A stretch of DNA of 64,000 bases from Eulemur rufifrons (GCF_041146395.1 NC_090989.1:171833501-171897500), one strand, 5' to 3'; positions 1-12,171 are shown, counted from the first letter of the stretch. Notes: a model not told the origin generated them from the sequence alone. Made by a program: numbers and translations.

Positions 1-250
1 TCTGTTGATGGCATAAGAGAAGCCAACATTCAGGGAGAGACTTAGCTGAGAGATAGAGAGAAAAAAAGGAAAAAAAAAGCAAATAATTGAGAATAATAGT
101 GAGAAATACTGACCATATGGCATTTAATTCTCTAAATCCAGTCATCCTTGAAGCCATATCCACCCCTGACCTGACCTTTGGTTACATAAGAAAAATATAT
201 TCTTTTTTTTTTTAGACTAGCTCATTAATACACACACCCAATACCATTTT
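1..250 (+). mobile_element. Old ERVL/MaLR-type LTR tail, partial
   Basis: The stretch around 110-230 reads like the 3' end of an old ERVL/MaLR LTR: a 'gaccatatggca' block, then 'atccagtcatccttgaagcc', then a 'gttacata...ttctttttttt' tail. The element is cut by the window edge. Family level is uncertain. A diverged unrelated sequence is the alternative. Confidence 0.4.
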
Positions 251-2345
251 GACATAATATGCTTTGGAAAATCATGCCCTATGACAACCTCAGAAACAAG
301 CCTGAGTTTTTGACCAGATCACTCAAATTTTAAAGGACAACAAATAACCAACCACTAACCAACCAGCAAGAGCAAATGGTATCCTTGTCTCTGAATGATA
401 TACACGTTTTATAAACATAGATCTACTCCTTCTACTCCTAGATGAAAACTACATAGATTCTTAGCCTCCAACAAGAGCAAGGTACTCAGACACAGTGTGA
501 TATCGTGCAAAGAAAAGGCAAGCATGTACGAGTTTTGTAGTACACAATTCCAAGGGATGAGGTAGGTGCTGTTCACAGAGGTCTTTGGAGGCTTTTTAGT
601 CTGGCAAACCTGATTGCCTGAGTTCTACACACCTCTGTTTATGAATCAAGGGGAAATTATGTTCCACCCAGGAAAGCAAGACACTTGCCTAATACTTCTG
701 TATGTCCTCCCACAGTGTCTCAACCAGAGAAGGGGCTCCCTTCATGTTTGTGGAATGAATGAAACTTAGGCTAGTCCTGTTCCCTATTAACGTGGTTATA
801 GTCAAGGTTGACTTAAGGAATTCTTAATAAAATTTATTTTCAGCCCATTGCTTCATGAATGCTGTCCTTGTAGGTTCATATATATTCAGTGGTTGCTTTT
901 GAGAAATCTAAAAATACCATCCCTTGGCATTTGCCCTAGAATAGTGTGCTGCCTTGACGCAGCCGTAACAGTCACACCATATGGGAGGAAACCTGGGTAC
1001 TTTCAAACAGACTCCTCTTTTAGGATCAAGTCTGCTGCTGTCGCTGGGGCTTGCAGCCTCCTGAACCTCTTTATTTTGGTACGGCATTCCAGGGTTATTA
1101 TCTCATTTGTAGAGGGATTTTTAAATAGCTTGTAGTTTGGGCTTTTCACCACTAGAGTTCAACCTTGCTCTTACCTAGATGATTTCATAAACGGAAAAAT
1201 AAATAAATAAAATAAAACCACATCCCCTTAAACAAAACACAAAGAAAATTCCCAGAGTACTTTCTCTAATTCAAATCCTGACCTTTCGCTACCAAGAGCT
1301 GACTTTATTCATGTGCCTTTTCTTTCTGACATCCTTAAGATTTCCTGGTTGATACTGTCATCAAGCATAACATTCTTGAATGCCCTTGCTTAGTTACAAG
1401 TAATTTGTCAATGCTTGATGAATAATTTCCTCTTAGATTTAGTGTGTTTATTTCTAAGTACAATCTTTAGCTGAAATTACCTGGCTGATTTATGGGAGAA
1501 CCACGCTGCTGGTCGGGGGAAATTGGGGACTCACAGCAGGGCAGTCAGAGCTACAGTAAACATAACTGCTGCTCTGGGTCTCAAAAGTTGATCATTCATT
1601 TTTTAAGAAGTTTTTTATAATGTAGATTTCTTCATGAGCCAATGATTTCCAAATTCAAAAATTTGGAGCTATTCCTTCTTTCCCTTCTTTTGTATCCATT
1701 GTTTTCAGATATATTTCTCATGAGACCAAGATCAAGTACAAGGGCATATATCCCAAACCTTGCTCCCTGTAGAAGCAGTGCCTCTGAAACTTCTCACACA
1801 TGCCTGGAATATCTCAACCAAATGAATTTAGAAAGTGCACTGCTATGGGATATAGGCGTGCATATGTCGTCATTTAGCCTCTTAAGACCTTGGCTTTTTG
1901 AAGTATCTCTCACATGTTGCAGACAACACTTGAAGGATATGTTGGAATGAATTCATCTTTGCCATAGGTAGAGGGCTTCTCAGAGGTTGGATCCAGGTAG
2001 AAAAGAGAGAAAACCACATTGAGTTACATGATATTGATTGTTGGACAAAATGCTAAGACAAAAATCTGAAAACCCCATATCATAATTCAGATTTTCTTTT
2101 ACTAATAACCAAGCTTCATTTTACAAATTAAGATACACATAAATATGAAGTATGTTTTCTCATTATTTATTTTTTGGGATGGGGAAATAGCTTCGGAAGA
2201 AAGAAGAAGAACATTGACTAGAGAGGTACCAAAGACACAATTTTGTCACAAGTTTGCTATTGGTCAAGTTAAAACTCCAAGGACCACTAAAAATGATGCT
2301 GTGTCAAGTTAGGAATTCATAATAATTAGGGATACATAATACTAG
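251..2345. other. Unannotated AT-rich stretch, no gene seen
   Basis: I see no recognisable repeat or exon here. Open frames at 848-1135 (+) and 1642-1950 (+), about 100 codons, resemble no family I know. Neither shows a clear splice or promoter context, and such lengths are expected by chance in 64 kb. Confidence 0.6.
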
Positions 2346-2347
2346 CT

Positions 2348-2568
2348 AGTATTTACTGAGTATTTACTATGTGCCTGGCACTTTAGGTGGTTTATTTCAT
2401 GTCATCTTCATAAGAGCCTCATGAGTCAGAGATGCCCCTCAGTCCCATTTTACAGATAAATAAACTTTAATAGATATAAGTAATTTGACTAAGGCCACCA
2501 GCTAGTAAGTAGTTGGAGCTGGGAATCAAATGCAAGTACCCACTTAAACACTGTATTCATTAAGGGTT
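2348..2568 (-). mobile_element. MIR SINE relic
   Basis: On the + strand it reads as reverse-complement MIR: 'actatgtgcctggcac', then 'ccattttacagataaa', then 'ggccaccagctagtaagt' and 'ggagctgggaatcaaa'. The order matches MIR from its 3' end through the conserved core to the tRNA-like part. It is heavily diverged, as expected for this ancient tRNA-derived SINE. Confidence 0.85.
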
Positions 2569-3080
2569 CCACATTCATATGCCTCGAACTCTTTGAGGGC
2601 ACAGATAAAAAGTGTAATAACAACCCTGACAGAAAGAGTAGTCATCTCTAGGCAGAACAGCAAGAGACTTGAAAGAGATCAGCAGGAATTAGGTGATGAA
2701 ACAAGTAACAATAACATTATTTTCAACTGGGGTTTTGCAAGAGACACAGATATTTTGTTTAAATGGCTGAAGTATATAGGCTCCACCATCTCTAATGGCA
2801 GAGAGCATGGAATCAACCTGTGATGTGGTAAGAACTTCTCTCAATCACATTGGCTAAAATTTTCACCAATTACTTTAAAAAGAGAATCTTAAAATTGATC
2901 TTCAAGGCTCGCTATGTAGAATTTTGCAGTTCTGACAAATAATTATGCTCAGGGTGGATTTATGATGAATTATCTAGGGTTTAGGTAGTATCACCTAAGC
3001 TTTTTGTTATCATTTTTATATTCTGGGTTAATGAATCCTGCCTCTCACCAAATACTATTGCAAGTACTTACCATGATCAG

Positions 3081-3335
3081 TCATTCATTCATTCACTCAC
3101 TTACCAAATATTTATTAAGCATCTACTACATGCCAGGCACTGTACTAGGTACTGAGAATATGGAAGAAAACAAACAAAAAAACAAATAAAAATCTTTTTT
3201 TACATTCTATATTCTGGTAGAGGAGATAGAAAATCAACAGACAAATGAATAAAACATATAGTATGTGGAATGGTGATATGTGTTATATGGACAAAAGTAC
3301 AACTGGGGAGAGAGATAATCAATGCTGTCTGTTTT
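3081..3335 (-). mobile_element. L2 LINE 3' end relic
   Basis: It opens with TCATTCATTCATTCA and 'aaatatttattaagcatcta', then 'catgccaggcactgtactag', which is the reverse complement of the L2 3' terminus. After that come 'acattctatattctggtaga' and 'aatcaacagacaaatgaata', matching L2 further from the tail. An ancient non-LTR retrotransposon fragment. Confidence 0.8.
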
Positions 3336-3390
3336 GTTTGCTTGTCTTACAGTTTTAAACAGGATGGTCATGGAAGGATACCAGCAGTGA

Positions 3391-3648
3391 TTATAATAGT
3401 AATAGTAGTTCTTATTATTGAGTCATTGTAAGCTTAGTAGCATCTGACATTTATTGAGTGCTTACTATGTACCAGACCTCTTTAATTTGTTTGTCATTTA
3501 ATCCTCATAAGCACTCTATTTCATAGGTAAGGGAGAAAAAAAAAACCAGAAAAATCATAAACTTGTCCAAATCACATAAATAATAAAAGAAAGATGTAGA
3601 CACTCTGAATCAGAGCCCAAGCTCTTAACCTCACTAACATGCTTCTCT
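3391..3648 (-). mobile_element. MIR SINE relic
   Basis: Reverse-complement MIR: 'catttattgagtgcttacta', 'cctcataagcactctatttc', a diverged core with an A-rich interruption near 3536-3546, then 'cagagcccaagctcttaacc'. Confidence 0.8.
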
Positions 3649-4567
3649 TTTGGTATCCCTCCTATGTACTGTAATTGCCTGAATAAGAGACAACAGTGAG
3701 TGAACCATGCTAACCTAATTTTCTAGTCCTGGTTTATTTCATCCATGGTAATGTAAAGATTAGCTACTTATTTCCACAATAACTCCTCAAATACACTTGT
3801 TACATGGAATAGATTAAATTAGTTGGAATTGTGGTTTATTTTTATGTTTAGAATATGTACCCCCTCTATATATTAAAGTATCTATAGCACCTGATAAAAT
3901 TTAGTGCAAAATAGACTGATTATCTATAAAAAGTATAAATTATAAATAGAGCAATTTTTGAAGGATGTGCATGGAAAGACAAAATAAATCAATTAGTGAT
4001 AAAACAGAATAAAGATAATATAAAAGGGCATGGAGTGCAGGTAATATCTAGCATTTGAGATAAACTTATTACTACTATCAGAAACTGAATTTGCCTATAC
4101 ATTTCTTAACAGCTAAGACAGAGCAAAAACCATGCTTGGTTACATAATACTTATTCATATTTTGGACTGATGAAGGCAGAAAAGTTTCCTTGAGAGAAAC
4201 TTTGTTACAACTGAATCCTTTTAAAAGGTTCATCGGCTAACAGTGAAGAATATTTTCAACCTTGCAGGAAGCACAGACTCCTGCAAGAATAATTTTTCCC
4301 AATCTTCTATAATAAATGGAAGCATGAATGAAGTTGGCATTTCTGAGGAAAGAGCTTAAATGATATAATCTAGGTATTCTGTGCTCTGCATAACTCATTT
4401 AGCAGTGGGGCAAAGAATGGGAAAATGGATAGTAAACATTTCCATAGATTCATCCTCAAAATATTCATTATAGTAAGCAAACCTTTGGCAGATGCTATAT
4501 CAAAATCAATTCCATGACTGGTAAAAATTATAATAAGTCTAATAAAAATAACAACAGCTGCTACAAA
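3649..4567. other. AT-rich stretch, nothing recognised
   Basis: No repeat, exon or RNA gene was recognised. It is AT-rich with short A/T runs. The 68-codon minus-strand frame at 4370-4576 runs into the neighbouring MIR and looks like chance. Confidence 0.55.
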
Positions 4568-4838
4568 TGACAGCAACAGCTAATAACTGTTGCCTGCTTT
4601 TCAGGAGCCAAGATCTGTGTTGAAAATTTTACAAGCATTATTTCATTTAAGGTTTTTAAGGTTACCCATGACTTTCTAAGTTTGGCACTGTTACATTTCC
4701 ATTTTAAGGACAAGAAAGCTGAGACTCAGAGAAGTTAGAAAAGTTTCCCAAAGTTGCCCAGCTTGTAAATGGCAGAGCCTAGATTCAAACATGGTCAGAC
4801 TTGTTTCAAAGCTTGTGTTTTTATCTACTACGTTTTGA
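4568..4838 (-). mobile_element. MIR SINE relic
   Basis: Reverse-complement MIR: 'acaagcattatttcatttaa', 'tacatttccattttaaggac', 'agctgagactcagagaagtt', 'gcccagcttgtaaatggcag', 'cctagattcaaac'. The order is complete from the 3' part through the tRNA-like half. Confidence 0.85.
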
Positions 4839-5602
4839 TTATTGTACTGCCTTTAGTATATTTATTTCACATTTTTATTGGGACAATTGCAACAAGCTAT
4901 AGCCACAAGACCCGAGGAGACATAAACATTAGGATCAGAATGCACAGGGAGAAAAAGATGTGTTCTCAACTTCCTAGACAAAAATAATAAGCGTAAGAAG
5001 AAGAACCATAAAAATTACATGAAATAGGCTCTATTGTTTATCACGATAAACAAAAGAAATGAGGAACAACTGTGGGCACTGTCATAGGTCAGATCAGGAT
5101 CCTGCTTCAAATCCAGGATAATGAGAAACAGCTGTGACTCATTGCGTAGTGCTGTTTCAGAACCAAGGACAGCGGCACACATCCCTCCCACTAGGGGGCA
5201 GGGTGGTCATTACATTGTGATTATTTACAAGCTGAGCCTGATTCTCCCACAGGCAGAAAGCCTGCTCAATTTCCGTAGCTTCAGAATGGGCAGCCAGGGG
5301 GCCAAGAGTCCGTATCTGCCCTAGTTAAGAACTTTGGACCTCTTTAAGGATTTGTATAAGCACACAGTAGACACCTCAGGTTTTGCACTTGTTAACCACA
5401 GTGTTAAGGGCGAGAAAAAGTGCAAAATACCAAGTTCAGAAGAGCTTTTGGAAAATGCCAGCTTGAAACTGCTTCTCCTAGACCCTGTAATAATGTTGGT
5501 TGATGTCACATTTACCTACATACTGACAGCAATAAAAGGCATTGCTAGGGCATTTTTGCAACTACCTTATTTAGGCTATTGAAAGTGAAGTACTGGGAAG
5601 AC
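4839..5602. other. Unannotated stretch, no gene seen
   Basis: Unique-looking sequence. Three overlapping small frames lie at 5121-5324 (+), 5321-5509 (-) and 5334-5582 (+), none with recognisable protein features. The region 5100-5300 is more GC-balanced than its surroundings, but I cannot name anything in it. Confidence 0.5.
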
Positions 5603-5862
5603 AGTACAACAAAAATGGTTAAAAACATGGGCTTTGGAAACAGACAGACCTGGGTTTAGACTTGATTCCACCACTTTTTCACAATGTGATTTTGAGTAGA
5701 TGATAATGTCTCTGCACCTCAATTTCTCCAACTGTAAAACAGGAATAATAACAATATGTATTTCACAGGATTGTTATGATGACTAAATGACTCTCTGAAG
5801 CACTTGGCTTGAAGCCTAGCACACAATGTTCAATGACCACCATGATTGATGATGATGATTCT
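5603..5862 (+). mobile_element. MIR SINE relic
   Basis: Sense MIR: 'aaaacatgggctttggaaac', 'agacctgggtttagacttga', 'gcacctcaatttctccaact', 'gtaaaacaggaataataaca', 'ggattgttatgatgactaaa', ending near 'gcctagcacacaatg'. Confidence 0.88.
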
Positions 5863-5965
5863 GCTATGTGAAGGAAAAGAGAGAAATAACTCAATGTATG
5901 TCAACTTATGCTACTCCAAATAGTTTATGCATCTCAAACAAATACAAGTATATATTAATATAGCC

Positions 5966-6055
5966 ATTTACTGGTTCATTTGTTCACTCATTCATTCACT
6001 GAACATTTATTAAGCATCTATAGTGTGCCAGGCAAGGGGGATTCAAAGGTAGTCA
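5966..6055 (-). mobile_element. L2 LINE 3' end fragment
   Basis: 'ttcactcattcattcactga', 'acatttattaagcatctata' and 'gtgtgccaggcaa' are the reverse complement of the L2 terminus. The match stops near 6055. L2-like sequence seems to resume at about 6395, so this looks like one L2 split by the MaLR-like block at 6061-6310. Confidence 0.7.
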
Positions 6056-6060
6056 TTAGG

Positions 6061-6310
6061 ACAGCTCACAAATATTCTGGCACATGGTAAGGATTGCTTT
6101 AGCCAATGAAACAGAGCAGTGGCATGCATCATTGTCACATAGGGGGTTCAAAAGCTGCTTTGCTTACTTTCCTTCTCTCCCCCAAAACAAAGCATAATGT
6201 TTCAGATAGCATCTGCTCTGCCAGTCCAGGTTTCTGAATGAGAATGATGACAATTATGCAGGAAAGACCCCAGCTGACTCTTGGTGAACATAATGTGCAC
6301 AAAAAATCAA
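6061..6310 (+). mobile_element. Old MLT1-like MaLR LTR fragment
   Basis: The block holds 'agccaatgaaacagagcagt', then 'tgtttcagatagcatctgct', 'gccagtccaggtttctgaat' and 'cagctgactcttggtgaaca'. This is the internal order of old MLT1-type LTRs. It sits between two pieces of an antisense L2. Confidence 0.55.
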
Positions 6311-6394
6311 CCCTTTTATTTATTTTTTAAAAACTCATTTAGATGTAGTGTTATTTACTACCTCAGGACAACCTGGCCTATTGTAAATAATATA

Positions 6395-6735
6395 AGGCTC
6401 TTGCTCTCAAAGCAACTTATAACGGTGGGATCCAGGCAGGGAAGCAAGCAGGTAAACAACCATCGAAACTGGAGTGTCAATGCTACAGGAGATATAAGAG
6501 TGAAGTGTTGTGGGGCAGAAACTGAAGCAGTAACTTCATGACGTAGTGTGAGGGTGAATTTCACAAAGAAAGGGACATTTTACTGAACTTGAAAGGGTAA
6601 ATATGAGCCCATCTGGCAGAGAAATACCTGAGGAGGGTGTCATGTGGAACTCCACTCCAAGCAGAAGAAGGCACCATCTGAGGGAGACTCGGCAAAGTCA
6701 CAGAATCCAAGAAATGTAGGGCTTGGAGGCAGGGG
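6395..6735 (-). mobile_element. L2 LINE relic, probable continuation
   Basis: 'aaggctcttgctctcaaagc' resembles the reversed L2 segment near the tail. Further right, 'ggaactccactccaagcaga' fits reversed L2 farther upstream. Divergence is high. The pairing with 5966-6055 is inferred from order and orientation. Confidence 0.45.
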
Positions 6736-6747
6736 ATGGTTTATAAC

Positions 6748-6897
6748 AGCAGTCCCCAACCCTTCTGGCACCAGGGACCAGTTTCGTGGAAGACAATTTT
6801 TCTGGCATGGAGGGAATTGGGGTGCAGTGCTCAGGCAGTGATGTGTGGTCTGGTTCCTAACAGGCTACAGACGGGTGCCAGGGGGTTGGAGATGCAG
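6748..6897 (+). mobile_element. MER1-type hAT-Charlie DNA transposon relic, deleted
   Basis: It starts 'cagtccccaacccttctggc', then 'accagggaccagtttcgtgg', 'aagacaatttttctggcatg', and ends 'gtctggttcctaacaggcta' with 'gggggttggagatgc'. These are the two ends of MER1, a non-autonomous hAT-Charlie element, with the centre missing. The terminal inverted repeats can still be made out. Confidence 0.8.
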
Positions 6898-7074
6898 GTT
6901 TATAATCCTAGGCTGTAACATTGTAACGAACACTGAGAAATCGGCAAGGTGAGTGAGATTACATTCTATTAACCCAGTGACAATAGCAGTCTTACTAGCA
7001 TGCCAACTTAGATGATATATTGGGTACCATTTTGCTTGAATTCTACTTTTGACCAATAGCTACAGATAAGAGGC

Positions 7075-7282
7075 AGTAAAAGCGCACATAATTCGATCAA
7101 AACAATGTTGGACTGGAAATCAGAACCTCTGGCTGCTAATACTGGCTTTACCATCCATGAGAGGAGTCCTGGACACATCATTTGTTGTCTGGAGGCTTTT
7201 ATTACCTCATTGATAAAATGAGTTGAAAAGGCCTAGATCATTTCTGGTTTCTTCCAGCTCTAAGACCGTGTTTCTAAAGCAC
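7075..7282 (+). mobile_element. MIR-family SINE relic
   Basis: 'gttggactggaaatcagaac', 'tctggaggcttttattacct', 'cattgataaaatgagttgaa' and a tail reading 'tttcttccagctctaagacc' match a MIR-type SINE with the alternative 3' region. Subfamily is not resolved. Confidence 0.6.
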
Positions 7283-7374
7283 ATTTGAAAACTTCATTTT
7301 CTCTTACAAAGTTTCCATCTCTGAGAAAAATCAGGCTATTAGCATGATTATAAATGGACTGCATCATAATCTGT

Positions 7375-7815
7375 AGCAGACTCTGTTGGGGGTGGGGACC
7401 CATGTCTCCTTGGGCATTACCCCTTCATGCACTCTTAAATTACAGTGGTCTGAGGGATTGCTCTGGTGGCCAGAGCCTTCTCTGCCCCACTGGATAGTTT
7501 GGGAATCCAGAGAATTACTGCCTCTTGGAAGCAGCCATCAACAGTGACTGTTGTTAGTTGATGTACAAATGCCTGAGTTCACTTCTCTATAGGTAGGATA
7601 ATTCTGAAGCTGGAGACCCTCAGAGCTCCCCAGCAGGGTTAAATTTCCATTACTCACAGTGATAACTGGTTTGCTAATATACATTTTATTGGCTGCCTCC
7701 CCTTTTCTGGGGCACTCCCTCACTCATCTACTGGGGTTTTCTGGATTCACTTTCCAAATAAATCATCTACATTTGAATCCTTGTCTCAAAATTTGCTTCA
7801 AGGGAACCCCAAGAC
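7375..7815 (+). mobile_element. Unresolved LTR-like old repeat
   Basis: The right end reads 'ttccaaataaatcatctaca', then 'tgaatccttgtctcaaaatt', 'tgcttcaagggaaccc' and 'aagaca'. An AATAAA signal close to a 'cttgtctca...gggaaccc' end is typical of old ERVL-type LTRs. I cannot name the family. The 61-codon minus-strand frame inside it looks like chance. Confidence 0.4.
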
Positions 7816-8213
7816 ATATGCTAACACGTAGGTGAACACACACCTACATTTTTTCTGTCAATTATTTTTGTAATTTGTATAAATTTACATCTCACACTTG
7901 GGTGCAAGTAAAAACACATTTTCAATTAATTAAATCTGGCTCTGAACCTTCATCAATATTCAGGTGTCCTTGTTCCTTCCATTAGCTCAGGTTATTGATG
8001 CAATTTAGAAACTTGGAGAAGGGCCTCCGGAGGTGGGCTCAGTCCACCATGATGGTTACCCAAATGCCCATTTTCCAGACCTTCATAACGATTCAAAGGC
8101 GAGCAACTCCACTCCCTCCATGCCAAACTGAGGCACACAGATTTTTGCAGTTGTTCACAAAGGTGAAATTTGTTGTGTAGTCTCTGCCATAGATGTGTCC
8201 CCACACTGAGGAC
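7816..8213. other. Unannotated stretch between two LTR-like blocks
   Basis: Nothing was recognised. Two overlapping opposite-strand frames at about 7992-8204 are simply complementary to each other. Confidence 0.5.
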
Positions 8214-8627
8214 TGTGTTAGTGCATTTTGTGTTGCTAAAAAGGGAATACCTGAGACTGGGTAATTTATAAAGAAAAGAGGTTAATTTGGCTCACAGTTC
8301 TGCAGGCTGTACAAGCACGGCACCAGTATCTGCTTCTGGTGAGGGCTTTTAGAGAGCTTCCAGTAAAGGTGAAAGGCAAAGGGGAAGCAGGTGTGTCACA
8401 TGGTGAGTGAGGGAGAAAGGGAGGAGGTGGTGCTAGATTCATTTAAACAACCAGCTCTCACGTGAACTAATAGAGCAAGAACCCACTAATTACCATAGGA
8501 AGGGCACCAAGCCATTCATGAGGGATCTGCCCTATGACCCAAACACCTACCACTAGAGCTCACCTCCAACACTGGGGATCAGATTTCAACATGAGATTTG
8601 GAGGGGCCAAACATCCAAACTTTATCA
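8214..8627 (+). mobile_element. MST/THE1-type MaLR solo LTR
   Basis: It starts TGTGTTAGTGCATTTTG, then 'gaatacctgagactgggtaa', 'tttataaagaaaagaggtta', 'ttggctcacagttctgcagg', 'ggtgaaaggcaaaggggaag', 'aacccactaattacc', and ends 'caacatgagatttggagggg' and 'ccaaaca'. This is the full order of an MST-type LTR. No internal retroviral sequence is attached, so it is a solo LTR. Confidence 0.88.
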
Positions 8628-8823
8628 AGGCCCTACTGCCTCCTGGGCACTCTGGAAACCCATTATTTCTTTCTTCTATGGGAAGCCTGTTTTGGGTCAG
8701 GACAGTCAACCTTACCCCCTTCAAATTCTAGTGTTGGTATCTATCATCTCTGACTTTGAAGGAATTCAGCCTACTCTGAAACACCAAAACTAAATCCTTC
8801 ATGACTAAATGTGTGAGTTTGTG

Positions 8824-8870
<47 letters not shown>
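8824..8870. repeat. (GT)n(GA)n compound microsatellite
   Basis: About 11 GT units run straight into about 12 GA units, followed by a looser GA-rich stretch to about 8910. Confidence 0.97.
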
Positions 8871-8910
8871 TCAGAGAGAAATAGGACAGAGAGAGACAAA
8901 GAGAAAGGAT

Positions 8911-10020
8911 AACTTAATTCCCTGAAAACCCAACAATGGCCTCTCTTTCCTGAAGAAGGGAAATACAATAGTATTTCCCTGATAGTCTACAGTCCCCCAA
9001 AAGATAAGAAACTGATTAGCGTTGGGATGTGTGTGGCTGTTATAGCTGTTAAAATAACTCATTCTGTTACCTTGTAAAAGTTTGAAGAATTTCATATATC
9101 TAGGAGCCCGCAGGAACAGAGAAAAAGGAAAAGAAGCATTATCCCCTCTTAGGATAGAAAAGGAGCCTTTTAAATATTACTTTTGCATAACAGGAGCTCA
9201 AATCTTCAAGAAGTTGCACTCCCTTAGGTGTTTAAATTGTGAGTAGGTTGTCTTTTTCTTTATGTAATAACCTTGGGAGAGGTAACCACTGATACAGTGA
9301 GAGGTAAAACGGGGCAGGTGCCTTTAGGAGCTAGGCCATTCTCTACTTTAGTAGAGAGAAGTAGGATTTGGGGCTAACCCTAGTAACCCTAATATGGCCA
9401 TTTTAATAAACACACTGGATACCAATTCTCTTCAAATGGAAAAGAAGTTCTTTTAGCGGGGAAAAAGAGTTCTAATAGAGGAATATTTCATTTTCAATCA
9501 GGCAACCTTTTCCTCCATGTGCTGTAATACATAGCTTCCATGCAGACTCGAATGTTAAATATCTGGAAAAGGGTGAATTTGTATTCCTGAACAAGGAGAG
9601 TCAGTTCTGTCAGTGACAGCAGGCTGCTAATAACATCAATCACAAATTTGATCTCTATTCTATTTATTAATTTCTAGCTGATCTGTGCCCACATTCTCTC
9701 CTATCCACTCCGGCCCACCACCTCCCTAATGCTTTCCAACAAGTAACCAGTGACATCACCGGCGATCAACTCAAATATTACCACCAAATAAAAAATCAAA
9801 ACAAAACCCTTAAGCAACATATTCAGCTAAGGATGGAAAAGGAAATAAGTGCGTAACCAAAATAGTTTTCATTGGAAGGATAAGGTCATAAGCGATTTAC
9901 TTACTAGTAAGGTGATTCATGCAAGGCTGCCGAGTTACTTACGAACACAATCTGATCCTAGTTGTTATGGCAACACAGAAGAAAAAAAGTGGAACGAGTT
10001 CACAATTACATTTTTCTTGA
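8911..10020. other. Unique stretch, no gene seen
   Basis: No repeat was recognised between the microsatellite and 10 kb. The sequence is non-repetitive and includes 'tttattaatttctagctgat' at about 9663. It could contain conserved non-coding sequence, but nothing in one genome can show that. Confidence 0.5.
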
Positions 10021-10040
10021 AATGATCCAAAATATTAACT

Positions 10041-10097
10041 GTAAGTATGTGAATTCTGTAGGAAATGTTATTTAAACTTTTTTTTTTTTCTCTCAGA
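10041..10097 (+). promoter_or_regulatory. Splice-site-like pair: donor motif then polypyrimidine-AG
   Basis: A strong donor-like GTAAGTATGTG lies at 10041. A 12-T tract followed by CTCTCAG ends at 10096. They are only about 55 bases apart, too short for one usual intron. Each could still belong to a separate exon, or be coincidence. An open frame continues past the AG to 10271, with no donor I would trust. Confidence 0.2.
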
Positions 10098-11494
10098 GTT
10101 GCTGCTGGGTTGCAAGAGATGTCTGCCTGCAGCTGTTTGGGCATTATAATCCCCTCTGAGAGGAGAGCAGAAAAGCGAGGAAGATTTGAAGAAAAACAGA
10201 AGTCTTGCTTTGCCCTCCAGACATCTCCTTCTCACTCCCCCTCTATTAATATGCAAGGCGTGAAACATTAAATGTCACATCCATGTCAGACTCTAATGCC
10301 ACTGCACTGTGGAATCAAAGTGTAGAATTCTTTTGCCAATGTGACTGGGGCTAAAAAAAAAAAAAATCCCATTAACCAGAATAAAAGGTCAAAAACATAA
10401 TTCTTAGTTTTCCTTCAAATTTTCTATCAAAATGAGGACAAATTTTGGGGAAAAAAAATCCCAGGCTTTTTGAGACATCATTTTCTCAGTTTTCTAGTAG
10501 AAAACAGTGCCCTGAATAAAAAGATAATGAAAAACCACCAAACACTCCTTTATTATGTGAAGAAAAACCCATAGCTTCACTGAAAAAAGGTAACCCATAA
10601 AACCTTTTGGGAAAAGAGGCCCCTGTTGCATCTTCCTTTAAAATGTTTTTTTATTGCTCTTATTTTTCAGAGATATCTGATATTTTTCTCACAATCATGC
10701 ACTTAAAGATGGTACTAAAAGCATAATAAAGTGAGTCATTAATTATTATTTCCATTCCCAGGAAGACAGAACTTTCTCTATGATGGGCCATCAGTGTCGA
10801 TAATTCTGGAACTCTCTTGCCCATGACTCTTGAATCTCTATCTCTTGTATTGATGAGAATTCAATTGACTTCAGTGACTGAGTGTTTATGTGAGAATTTG
10901 AACAAGGAGAATTTTCCCAGTGGCTTGCCAAAAACTGTCTTGAACAGTCAGCATTTCTGTGTGCACACTGCTAAGGTGGGATTAGTATATATATGTCCAA
11001 CTACTTCTCAGCAGATACGACTTCTCAGGATCACCGATGTAACATTTCTATCCCAACATGATGACTACACAGGCTTTGGGGGAAGTATGTAAGTAGCACC
11101 AGAGTTATAGGATGCTGCTCTGTGCTAGTGGGATATGTAAGCACAGTTGTTCATGATTTTTTTGTAGGAGACGGGTATTTGGGATTAGCTTTTCTCAGTC
11201 TGCTACTCCATAATTCATCCAGTTCATCCTCTTTTCCTTTCTAACGTGGAAAAAAAATCACTATTCAAATTTTATACCAGTGGTTTCCATCTTTTTGTGT
11301 GTGAAGCACATTTTCAAACACAAACATTTGAGCAGCACCCCTGAAGTCAGCAATAATTGCAACCTAAAGCTTATTACGGTAGGACAATATTTTGTGGCTT
11401 CTGTAAATGTACCCACAATGTTTCCTTGTTCTGTTGGTCAGCCTCAGTCTTTGTCTTTTTAAGTAAAACTGTTTATTGCTCTGATTGATTCAAG
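10098..11494. other. Unique stretch, no gene recognised
   Basis: Mostly unique sequence with a 13-A run near 10354. The frame at 10817-11092 (+, 91 codons) shows no familiar motif. Nothing more could be supported. Confidence 0.5.
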
Positions 11495-11645
11495 AATTAG
11501 GTGCTGGGAGTGCAGGAGTGAATAAACAGACATGGTCGCTGTCCTCATGAAATTTATGTCATGGAGATGGAGACAGAAGTGAAGCAGATAATTACACACA
11601 CTCTTTGGCTGCATTGTGATCAGTTTAAAGTGGAGGCAGACAAAA
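11495..11645 (-). mobile_element. L2 LINE fragment
   Basis: 'aggtgctgggagtgcaggag', 'tgaataaacagacatggtcg', 'ctgtcctcatgaaatttatg' follow the reverse complement of the L2 3' region just inside the terminus. Confidence 0.65.
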
Positions 11646-12171
11646 CAAGTGACAAATTTAAATACTATTACAAATCAACATTTTCTCTTGCTTCTTCTCT
11701 TTCTCCTCTAAAAAGCTTGGGGAAAAGTGATCAGTATATTCTGTTCACATTACCAATCAACAACTGTTAAGTACCCTAACAGCACCAGATGTTGATTCTA
11801 AAACGAACGGCATCTGGTCTAGTACATGAGAAGCAGCACATGCAAGTGCAGGCCTGGGCTCTTAAACGTGCCCTGAGACATCTTGGAGGATCTCAGAGAA
11901 TTTTTGGACAGTACTAGCAACTGGTGCTCCACCAACCTGAGCCTTCTGGGAATCTCCTGTGGCTTCAAAATGCTCCCAGAGATACTGTTTTCTCTCATAG
12001 CCTTTGTCAAGAACAGGTTATTCACCAAAGCCAGCCCTGTGCCTTTGTGAAAACTGCACGCTGCTAATTTTCTTGGTAAGGGAAAAAAACAGAGATAATA
12101 TTTGAAGCCCCTACCATTCCAAGATTTGTGAACTTTAGGGAGAAGAAAAAGCAGCTTTCAAGAGCCAGGAT

